Below, piece by piece: positions 7,203 to 13,637 of a stretch of 28,870 nucleotides of DNA. Source of the stretch: CAYPOY01 sp964412395 (GTDB taxonomy: Bacteria > Chloroflexota > Anaerolineae > B4-G1). Within the stretch, counting starts at the first letter, position 1; each line of letters begins with the position of its first letter. The DNA lies in NCBI GenBank assembly GCA_964412395.1, contig CAYPOY010000018.1, positions 1-28,870 on the forward strand, in the 5' to 3' direction. The notes under the pieces are model-generated. The model saw nothing but the letters and a program-made list of their open reading frames with translations. It ran no database searches and was not told where the DNA came from. The position numbers and the translations under genes were made by a program.

Positions 7203-8443
7203 TCATCTCTCTTTCTCTGTCGGCAGAGCCACCACGCGCCTGCACCGATGGCGAGGGTCAGCAGGCCCAGGCCAGCGGCGGCGGTGGCAACTGTTTTCGG
7301 TTCCATCCCCGGCATCACCGCACCACGCAGCCCGGCCTCGGCCCCGTATTCGGCGAACAGGCGACCCCACCTGGTCTCCAGCGCCGTCTCCACCCGTTTG
7401 CGCCCCACGAAGGGATACCAGTAGACGTTGTGGTAGAAGTTGCTGGCGAAGTAGGACCAGGGGACCAATGGCGTCCGCAGCAGCAGCGGCTCCAGCGGGT
7501 GCAGCCAGCCGTGGTAGATCAGTTTCTGCCCCCGGCTGGCGAAGGTATCCTCCTGAACGAAGTGCCAGTTCTGAGCCATCACCCAGTCCCGCTCCTCGCC
7601 CACGACATCGATCTGGTCGGGGTCGCCCACGCCCAGCCCCATCTCGTGCGCGATGCGGATGAAGGGGATGGAGAGCGGGTCAAAGCCCTGAAGGTGGGCG
7701 GAGATGGCATCAATTGCCACCTGGTCAGAGGAGGCCAGGATGATGTCCTTCTTATACCAGCGCATGGCACGGGGGCCGGGGCCGTCGCCGGCGAAGGTGC
7801 CGTCCATCACAGCAAACAGCCCCGGATGGATGTCCTGCTGGATCATCAGGAGATCCACCAACGTCTCATGAATTGCGGCGTGAGTCCAGTGGCGCTTGGT
7901 GCCCAGGAGGCCGCCGAAGGCGTTCTTCATCGCGCCGGTGATGGTGGTGAAAACGTGCGTCTTGACTGTCGGCAACTGGATGATGTTGCGCCCGATGAGG
8001 ATCTCCGGGATGTACACCCCTTCGGGATAGATCTGGTCCAGCACCAGGAAGGGCTGCTTGGGCTCGTAGCGCACCCAGTTGTACTGCGGCTCGTAGAGGT
8101 GAACGTTGCGCAGGCCATATTTTTCGACGACGTATTTGTGCTTGTTGTTCCGCTCACCCACGTAGGCGTCCACGACGACGGTGTTGTTGTGGCCGGCGAT
8201 CAGGTTCCGGTAGCCAGCGGTCTGTAGCGCCCGGATCACCCCCTCCAGTTGCCACGGGGCGGTCGAGCAGGCCGGGTACCAGGTCTGCCAGGAGATGTTG
8301 ATTTTCAGGATTGTCTCTTTGTCCTGGGGCAGGGCCTCCCGGAAACCCGCCAGTTTCATCAGGCAGGCGTAGTCCTCCAGCACCGTCTCTGGGCTGGTCC
8401 TGAGGATTGCCACTTTACCCCGGCCCGGGAATTCTTTGCTCAT
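7199..8443 (-). CDS. DUF362 domain protein with C-terminal membrane anchor
   Basis: 414 residues. The DUF362 core includes KINISWQTWYPACSTAPW near the N-terminus, then IIQLPTVKTHVFTTITGAMK followed by NAFGGLLG, the family's hallmark segment, and AVMDGTFAGDGPGPRAM. Family members bind or act on unidentified substrates, and some carry ferredoxin domains. No Fe-S cysteine cluster is present here. Residues about 385-407 (VATAAAGLGLLTLAIGAGAW) form a transmembrane helix followed by the basic tail CRQRKRDE, so the domain is tail-anchored. The ATG has GGGGGA just upstream. A TTGACG-17-TACAAT promoter sits 84 nt upstream. It is first in a run with PAS, ald, DUF5674 and the 122-residue gene. Confidence 0.9.
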   Translation of the reverse strand: MSKEFPGRGKVAILRTSPETVLEDYACLMKLAGFREALPQDKETILKINISWQTWYPACSTAPWQLEGVIRALQTAGYRNLIAGHNNTVVVDAYVGERNNKHKYVVEKYGLRNVHLYEPQYNWVRYEPKQPFLVLDQIYPEGVYIPEILIGRNIIQLPTVKTHVFTTITGAMKNAFGGLLGTKRHWTHAAIHETLVDLLMIQQDIHPGLFAVMDGTFAGDGPGPRAMRWYKKDIILASSDQVAIDAISAHLQGFDPLSIPFIRIAHEMGLGVGDPDQIDVVGEERDWVMAQNWHFVQEDTFASRGQKLIYHGWLHPLEPLLLRTPLVPWSYFASNFYHNVYWYPFVGRKRVETALETRWGRLFAEYGAEAGLRGAVMPGMEPKTVATAAAGLGLLTLAIGAGAWWLCRQRKRDE

Positions 8444-8533
8444 CGGTCCCCCATGAGTGCATTATCTCTGCTGGCGAACTCGACCAGATTTGAGGACCTC
8501 GAACTTGCCTCTAGCCTGGCGTGTATAGTCAAT

Positions 8534-8562
8534 ATTGTATCATAGCCCAGGAAGAGCGTCAA
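8534..8562 (-). promoter_or_regulatory. Sigma70-type promoter of the DUF362-PAS-ald run
   Basis: TTGACG (8562-8557), a 17-nt spacer and TACAAT (8539-8534) on the - strand; expected start near 8527. It lies back-to-back with the lipoprotein promoter at 8593-8621. Confidence 0.7.
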
Positions 8563-8592
8563 ACTGGCTCTGGCAGCCCTGTGCACCGGGTG

Positions 8593-8621
8593 TTGTTCTT
8601 TCGCATGTCTTGTGTTATCAT
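8593..8621 (+). promoter_or_regulatory. Promoter of the lipoprotein gene, possibly giving a leaderless mRNA
   Basis: TTGTTC (8593-8598), a 17-nt spacer and TATCAT (8616-8621). The ATG at 8628 begins 7 nt after the -10 box, which is where transcription should start. No Shine-Dalgarno sequence precedes the ATG. Together these suggest a leaderless mRNA; the -35 box is weak. Confidence 0.5.
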
Positions 8622-8627
8622 ATCGCT

Positions 8628-9584
8628 ATGCTACGCAAACTTTGCATCCCGGTCTGCGTCTCCGTGACGTTGTTGGCGGCCTGTGCGTCGGCAGCGCCGC
8701 CTCCGACTCCCACTCCCACTCTCGCTCCCACGCCCACGCTCACTCCATCGCCCACGCCGATCCCTTCCCCGACCCCGACTGCTACCCCGATCCCGCCGCT
8801 GGCGTTGACCATCCGCTGGCCGGAGCAGGTCTCGGCTCTGCAGCCGGCGACTATCGAGGTAGAACTGGTGCCCCCGCCGGGTGTCAGCGTAACAGCGACC
8901 GTCAGCGCCGCCGTGCTGGACCCTGAGGAATCGTTGCCCTGCTGGCTATCCGACCTGACGCTGCGGGAGGGGAACCGGTACACTGCCGAGGAGCCGCTGC
9001 AACTCCCGCTCGAGCCGCTGGAGGGAGACTGGCGGCTGGTGGTGTACGTGCAATCCACGCTGAGTGTTGAAGGGGAGCGGGCGTTGGTTTTCCGGCCAGT
9101 CCCCATCCCTTTTCGCGACTTGATAGGCGTCCTTCCTGCCGGTGTGAACATACGCGTGCCACGGGACTTTGTGGAAGCAGCGGCCCACGGGGACCAGTGG
9201 GCCGGAGGGCGTGTGTGGCGCTATGGGGATGGCGAGGTGGCGCTGTGGTGGGCACCCGGCCCTGTTGAACCTCTGCTGCTCAATAACGCCGTCGTGATGC
9301 TGGAGGCGACCCACGATCCGGACGAGCCACCCCACGTGCTGGGCGTCGAGGAGACGGAATGGCAGGGCCAGACGGCGTTTCTTTTCCACGAAGACTGGCC
9401 TGGGACAAATGGCGGCCCGGCCGAGGCGCTGGTAGTGCAGGGGCCTGACTACTGGCTGTACGTGCTGCGGGTACGGACGACTGGCGGTGAGCATATTCCG
9501 CTGCTCATGCGCCAGGTGTGGGAGACATTCACCTTCGCTGAGAGGCGACGGCTATACCAAACGCGCGTGAAAACCGGAACGTAA
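8628..9584 (+). CDS. Hypothetical secreted lipoprotein with Pro/Thr-rich linker
   Basis: 318 residues. A lipoprotein signal (MLRKLCIPVCVSVTLLAAC, lipobox L-A-A-C) ends at Cys19. It is followed by a Thr/Pro/Ser/Ala repeat linker from about residue 23 to 57, common in Chloroflexota surface proteins. The folded part contains a beta-rich domain (TIRWPEQVSALQPATIEVEL and onward, Ig-like in appearance). A second domain begins FRDLIGVLPAGVNIRVPRDF and has many aromatics. No catalytic motif is seen and the function is unknown. The longer frame from 8535 is rejected because it would put 31 residues before a clear signal peptide. The stop codon lies within a 7-bp repeat array. Confidence 0.85.
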   Translation: MLRKLCIPVCVSVTLLAACASAAPPPTPTPTLAPTPTLTPSPTPIPSPTPTATPIPPLALTIRWPEQVSALQPATIEVELVPPPGVSVTATVSAAVLDPEESLPCWLSDLTLREGNRYTAEEPLQLPLEPLEGDWRLVVYVQSTLSVEGERALVFRPVPIPFRDLIGVLPAGVNIRVPRDFVEAAAHGDQWAGGRVWRYGDGEVALWWAPGPVEPLLLNNAVVMLEATHDPDEPPHVLGVEETEWQGQTAFLFHEDWPGTNGGPAEALVVQGPDYWLYVLRVRTTGGEHIPLLMRQVWETFTFAERRRLYQTRVKTGT

Positions 9585-9649
9585 TGCGTAAAACATAATG
9601 CGCAGGGTGCGATTACGTTTCACGTTTTACGTTTCACGTATCACGTCCT
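9579..9649. repeat. Pair of inverted 7-bp arrays (CGTAAAA / CGTTTCA) between convergent genes
   Basis: Left half: units ACGTAAT (9579), GCGTAAA (9586) and ACATAAT (9593). Right half: ACGT recurs at 9615, 9622, 9629, 9636 and 9643, exactly 7 bp apart, with unit ACGTTTC. The right half is the reverse complement of the same word. The core CGTAAAAC (9587-9594) pairs perfectly with GTTTTACG (9624-9631). It overlaps the lipoprotein stop codon and lies between convergent genes, so it could act as a bidirectional terminator. A run of nine G follows at 9654-9662. Confidence 0.75.
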
Positions 9650-9709
9650 CGCAGGGGGGGGGCGTTGGCATGGCAGGCACTGCACTGCGCAGATTTCAAG
9701 TGCGCCTGG

Positions 9710-10801
9710 TTAGAAGATGCTGATCGGCGTGCCGACCCGGCGGTTGCTCTGGACAAAGTCGTCCTCGTAGCCGCCGATGGGGTGGACCCAGCGGTAAACC
9801 CAGCGGGCTGCATCGTAGGAGACGTTGAGGCAGCCGTGGCTGCGCCGTATACCGAAGTCGTTGTGCCAGTAGGTGCCGTGGATGGCGGTGCCGCTCAGGT
9901 CGAAGAAGGTGTTCCAGGGGATCCCCGGCAGGTCGAAGATGTTCCCCGCCAGGGGTGGCCCTCCTGGGTAAGGCCGGTTGCTCATGTGGCGCGAGGGTTG
10001 CTTGAGCAGCACGCACGCCTCCCCCGTATGCGTGGCCAGGTCTGTCGCTGCGTCACCTGCGAATCGCCCCAGGCCAGAGGCGACGAGGGTGGTGAACACA
10101 ACCCGGCTCCCCTCGTAGCAGGTCAACAACTGCTTGCTCAGGTCCACCTCGATGCGCTTTTCACCAACGAAGGGGTGGATGGGGGCCATCTCCGAGCGGG
10201 GGATACGGCGCACGTCCTGTGCCAATACCCACTGGTGGGTCGGATCCGTCGGCGGAAATTCGTCGAAGACCTTGTACCAGCCGGTACCCTGCTCGTCCTC
10301 AAACGCATCCACGACGTGATAGACAGTGCCGCCGTAGAAACGGTAGACCTGCCTGGCCTGGGGGTGGGGCTCGGCGCGGGCAGCGGTGAAGATCTGGGAG
10401 ACCTCGCCCCAGAAGCCCCATTCGCCGACGTCCCGGATGAATGGCTGGAGAGGATAGATGCGCAGTGGGAGGACCCAGGCGGAGTGAACGTAGCCCAGGA
10501 GGGTCTTGTACCACAGGTCATTGTGGGCGCTGAAGGGAGCGCGTACCTCGCTGAGGATGTGGAAGGACTGGTCACGAGATCGGGTGGTCAGCCGGGTGGC
10601 GGACGTGGAGGGTTGGTCGTAAAAGGCGACGGTGTGAATTGCCCGGCCCATCCAGGTCCAGGTGTCGGTGTCCACGTCATCATCGGGTTCCGGCGGGCCG
10701 GGATAGCGGGCGCGGGCGTGAAAGACGGGCGAGAGTGTCGCTGCCGTGGTAGTCGCTGCGATCAGTTTGAGTAACTTGCGGCGGGTGATGGCAGAAGGCA
10801 T
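9710..10801 (-). CDS. L,D-transpeptidase (YkuD domain), exported
   Basis: 363 residues. The N-terminus ITRRKLLKLIAATTTAATLS has a twin-arginine and a hydrophobic stretch, a likely Tat or Sec export signal. The middle part (about 60-200) is an SH3-like or wall-binding region with many aromatics. The YkuD catalytic domain runs from about 212 (VGEKRIEVDLSKQLLTCYEG) to 355. The active-site segment is HGTYWHNDFGIRRSHGCLNV, with His308, His322 and nucleophile Cys324. The enzyme would form 3-3 crosslinks in peptidoglycan or attach proteins to it. The ATG has GGAG 6 nt upstream. It is 54 nt downstream of the threonine aldolase gene and probably read from the same promoter. Confidence 0.93.
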   Translation of the reverse strand: MPSAITRRKLLKLIAATTTAATLSPVFHARARYPGPPEPDDDVDTDTWTWMGRAIHTVAFYDQPSTSATRLTTRSRDQSFHILSEVRAPFSAHNDLWYKTLLGYVHSAWVLPLRIYPLQPFIRDVGEWGFWGEVSQIFTAARAEPHPQARQVYRFYGGTVYHVVDAFEDEQGTGWYKVFDEFPPTDPTHQWVLAQDVRRIPRSEMAPIHPFVGEKRIEVDLSKQLLTCYEGSRVVFTTLVASGLGRFAGDAATDLATHTGEACVLLKQPSRHMSNRPYPGGPPLAGNIFDLPGIPWNTFFDLSGTAIHGTYWHNDFGIRRSHGCLNVSYDAARWVYRWVHPIGGYEDDFVQSNRRVGTPISIF

Positions 10802-10855
10802 GGTGTGCTCCGATCAGGGTGCCCAGTTTCATAGCCCGGAAAGAAACCGTTCACC

Positions 10856-11884
10856 TTATACTACCTCCCGCATCACCTCGATGGCTCTCTTGATGTCCTC
10901 ATCGCTGATCCAGTAGTGCGTCACCGCCCGGAAGCGGCCAAGCTCTCGTCCCAACACCAGCACACCTCGTTCCGCCAGCGCGTCCTCCACCTCCTCCGGC
11001 GTCTTCGATATCTCCTCCGTCAGCCAGAAGTATAGGATGTTGGTCGTCACCGGGGCAACCTCCACGCCCGGAATCTGTGCCAACCCCTCCGCCAGCCGTT
11101 TGGCCCGGGCGTGGTCCTCCGCCAGCCGGCCGGTTATCTGTTCCAGCGCGACGATGCCTGCCGCTGCCAGTATACCCGCCTGGCGCATCCCGCCACCCAC
11201 GACCTTCCGTGCCCGCCGTGCCTCGGCGACGAAGTCGGCGCTGCCGCACAAGAGCGACCCCACCGGCGCGCACAGCCCCTTCGAGAGGCAGAACATCACC
11301 GAGTCCACCTCCCGCACCAACTCCCGCGCGTCTACCCTCAGCGCCGCCGCCGCGTTAAAGATGCGCGCTCCGTCCAGGTGGACCCGCAGGCCGTGGGCGT
11401 GGGCAAGACGCGCCGCCTGCGCGGTGTACTCCGCCGTCAGCGGCGTGCCGTTACACATGTTGTGGGTGTTCTCCAGGCAGACCAGCCGCGTGCAGGGGAA
11501 GTGGACGTTCTCCTCCCGAACTGCCCCCTCAATGTCCTCCAGCCGCAGCGTGCCGTCGGGTTGGTTGGGGATGGGCCAAGGTGTGATGCCGCCCAGCGCC
11601 GCCATCCCGCCCTGCTCGAAGAGGAACGTGTGGCAGCGATCACCCAGGATCACTTCGTCGCCCCGCCCGCAGTGGGTCAGTAGCGCCACCAGGTTCCCCA
11701 TCGTGCCACTGACGACGAACAGTGCCGCCTCCTTCCCCAGCCGCTCCGCCGCCATCGCCTCCAGCCGATTGATGGTAGGGTCCTCCCCGTAGACGTCGTC
11801 GCCCACCTCTGCCTGGTACATCGCCTCCCGCATCGCTGGTGTCGGCTGAGTGACCGTATCACTACGCAGATCAATGACCTTCAT
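10856..11884 (-). CDS. ltaE: Low-specificity L-threonine aldolase
   Basis: PLP enzyme cleaving L-threonine or L-allo-threonine to glycine and acetaldehyde (EC 4.1.2.48/49). The 342 residues match the beta-eliminating lyase family. It starts MKVIDLRSDTVTQPTPAMRE, with GDDVYGEDPT, FVVSGTMGNLVAL, VHLDGARIFNAA (cofactor-contacting Asp) and SKGLCAPVGS, where the Lys forms the Schiff base. The ATG at 11884 has GGGAGG 7 nt upstream. An in-frame start at 11911 is excluded because the predicted transcription start (about 11907) lies downstream of it. With ald and the liv-type importer it supports an amino-acid-degrading lifestyle. Confidence 0.96.
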   Translation of the reverse strand: MKVIDLRSDTVTQPTPAMREAMYQAEVGDDVYGEDPTINRLEAMAAERLGKEAALFVVSGTMGNLVALLTHCGRGDEVILGDRCHTFLFEQGGMAALGGITPWPIPNQPDGTLRLEDIEGAVREENVHFPCTRLVCLENTHNMCNGTPLTAEYTAQAARLAHAHGLRVHLDGARIFNAAAALRVDARELVREVDSVMFCLSKGLCAPVGSLLCGSADFVAEARRARKVVGGGMRQAGILAAAGIVALEQITGRLAEDHARAKRLAEGLAQIPGVEVAPVTTNILYFWLTEEISKTPEEVEDALAERGVLVLGRELGRFRAVTHYWISDEDIKRAIEVMREVV

Positions 11885-11913
11885 TTTTTCACCTCCCAGG
11901 TTACGATGCACAG

Positions 11914-11941
11914 ATTATAGTCCTTCTTCCGTTCTGGTCAA
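11914..11941 (-). promoter_or_regulatory. Promoter of ltaE, half of a symmetric divergent pair
   Basis: TTGACC (11941-11936), a 16-nt spacer and TATAAT (11919-11914) on the - strand. The divergent + promoter has identical hexamers and spacing, and the -35 boxes are 10 bp apart, forming the palindrome GGTCAA-N10-TTGACC. Confidence 0.75.
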
Positions 11942-11951
11942 CATGCCCCGC

Positions 11952-11979
11952 TTGACCTCTTCGTCAAGTTGCCTATAAT
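11952..11979 (+). promoter_or_regulatory. Promoter of the muramidase fusion gene, half of a symmetric divergent pair
   Basis: TTGACC (11952-11957), a 16-nt spacer and TATAAT (11974-11979). Expected start near 11986, giving a leader of about 118 nt. The leader contains GCACG/CGTGC with a 9-nt loop followed by TTTT, a weak attenuator-like hairpin. Confidence 0.75.
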
Positions 11980-12103
11980 CAATACTGTGAGGTTTCTTAG
12001 CCGCGAGGGCACACTAGCTGCGCACGTCACCTCAGCGTGCTTTTGTCGGCAGGCGGATGCGCTTCAGCTCATTAAAATGCAAAGTCAGAAAGGAGGATGA
12101 ATC

Positions 12104-13624
12104 ATGTCCAGAACACCAGGAATTGACGTATCTCGCTATCAAGGCGAAACCAATTGGCAAATGGTTGCGGCTGCTGGATGTCGTTTTGCTGCTATCCGAG
12201 CCACAATAGGTGATTACTACACCGATCCACGATTCTACGTAAATTGGAGAGACGCAAGGGACGCAGGTCTACTCGTTACCGCATACCACGTTGTGAAACC
12301 TGACTATCCTGCTGACTCGCAAATTGATCGCTTTTTTGATGTCCTGGGCTACAGAAAGGCCGACTTACCGCTTGTCCTGGACATTGAACTGAGCGATAGT
12401 TGCAGCCCCGGTGAGATTACCGCCTGCGTCAGGGACTGCCTACAAATAGTAGGGCAGAGGGATGGCCGAAAGCCCATCATCTACACCGCCGGATGGTGTT
12501 GGAACCCCAATGTATTACCGTCGTCAGAGTGGTCGGGATACAATTTATGGGTAGCCCACTATGGTGTTTCCGCCCCAGTGCTGCCCGCCGGATGGAGTGA
12601 ATGGAAATTCTGGCAATACTCAGAAACGGGAGACGTTCCAGGGATTGGCACAGGAACGACTGACCTGGATTGGTTTGCCGGAAGCTACGAGGACTTGTTG
12701 GAGTACGCCGGCAAGGGTACACGGCCACGGTCGCCACTCCTGGTTGGGCTGCACGACGAGCTCGGCGGAGAGTGGATGCGCGGCCAGGGCATGCGGGGCG
12801 TGTGCCTGGCGCACCGGGCCGTCCAGACACAACCTATCGCCATCAACTGCCTGAACCTGGCACTGTCGGGCGTCAGGGTGCTCGTCCGGCTCAACTGGGG
12901 CTACGCCAGCGGCACGGGCACTGTTCCTCCGCCGGAGCACAGGGACGCCTGGGGGGACGCGGTCATTGCGACCATCGCAGCCAGCCGCGACAAAGGTGTG
13001 TGGGGCTGGATCATCGGCAACGAGGTTAACAATCCAGCAGAGTGGCCCGGCGGATACCCCAACCCCACCTATGTAGTGTCACCAGCCTATTACGTCGAGC
13101 TGTACAACCGCATCTGGTGGGGCGTGCAAGTGGACGACCTGATCGCGCCCGCCCCCCTCGATCCATACAACGTCGTGGCGCAGGAGTTTGGGCAGCCAGC
13201 GGATCCGCGCGACTGGGCTCAATACATCTACGCGCACATCGCCGGGACCGACTTTCTGGCGATCCACGCCAAGACTCAAGGCAATACCCCGGCTGAGTGC
13301 TGGTCGGATGCCACGTTCACCGATTGGCCGCTCGTAGGCCGGTTCCTACACCTGCGGACGGTCGAGGATCAACTGGGCTGGGCGCCTGCACATTTGTGGG
13401 GCAGAGGAGTCTACGTCACCGAGGTCAACCCACAGTGCCGCAGCAGTGGCTCGCTGGGATGGGAGGCGGGGAACACCGAGTGGGTGCGCCAGGCGTGCGC
13501 CTACCTGCGCACGCAGCCAGTGGCCGGGGCGACCTTTTACCGCTACGAGCGTGCGGGCGACCAGGTCGGCTTTGGCATTGACAACAACCCGACCATCCTG
13601 GAAGCCATCAAGGAGGAGGCATAG
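12104..13624 (+). CDS. GH25 muramidase domain fused to a clan-A-like glycoside hydrolase domain
   Basis: 506 residues; Shine-Dalgarno GGAGG 7 nt before the ATG; no signal peptide seen. Residues 1-200 form a GH25 (Chalaropsis-type) lysozyme domain: GIDVSRYQGETNW (Asp8), FAAIRATIG, PLVLDIELSD (acidic pair Asp93/Glu95) and the C-terminal WKFWQYSETGDVPGIG. Residues about 210-505 look like a TIM-barrel hydrolase of the clan GH-A type. GVWGWIIGNEVNN carries the acid/base pair Asn306-Glu307, and GVYVTEVNP carries the likely nucleophile Glu440. By hand count GC is about 49% over 12121-12300 and about 63% in lines at 12841-12900 and 12961-13020. The two halves therefore seem to have different origins, with the seam near 12700. 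A role in wall remodelling or attack on other cells is inference. Confidence 0.85.
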   Translation: MSRTPGIDVSRYQGETNWQMVAAAGCRFAAIRATIGDYYTDPRFYVNWRDARDAGLLVTAYHVVKPDYPADSQIDRFFDVLGYRKADLPLVLDIELSDSCSPGEITACVRDCLQIVGQRDGRKPIIYTAGWCWNPNVLPSSEWSGYNLWVAHYGVSAPVLPAGWSEWKFWQYSETGDVPGIGTGTTDLDWFAGSYEDLLEYAGKGTRPRSPLLVGLHDELGGEWMRGQGMRGVCLAHRAVQTQPIAINCLNLALSGVRVLVRLNWGYASGTGTVPPPEHRDAWGDAVIATIAASRDKGVWGWIIGNEVNNPAEWPGGYPNPTYVVSPAYYVELYNRIWWGVQVDDLIAPAPLDPYNVVAQEFGQPADPRDWAQYIYAHIAGTDFLAIHAKTQGNTPAECWSDATFTDWPLVGRFLHLRTVEDQLGWAPAHLWGRGVYVTEVNPQCRSSGSLGWEAGNTEWVRQACAYLRTQPVAGATFYRYERAGDQVGFGIDNNPTILEAIKEEA

Positions 13625-13637
13625 CGAGGAAATCAAC

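Noticed and set aside
9654..9662. Run of nine G (and eight G at 20664-20671) as a functional G-tract
   Set aside because: Single runs cannot form a quadruplex alone, and homopolymer length may be a sequencing artefact; noted only because the second lies in the candidate small RNA.
9665..10774. 369-codon + strand open frame opposite the L,D-transpeptidase gene
   Set aside because: No recognisable motif; the opposite strand encodes an obvious YkuD enzyme. High GC makes long antisense frames common.
12104..12700. Prophage lysin because of the GH25 domain
   Set aside because: No holin, structural phage gene, integrase or attachment site nearby; the second domain and neighbours are chromosomal in character.
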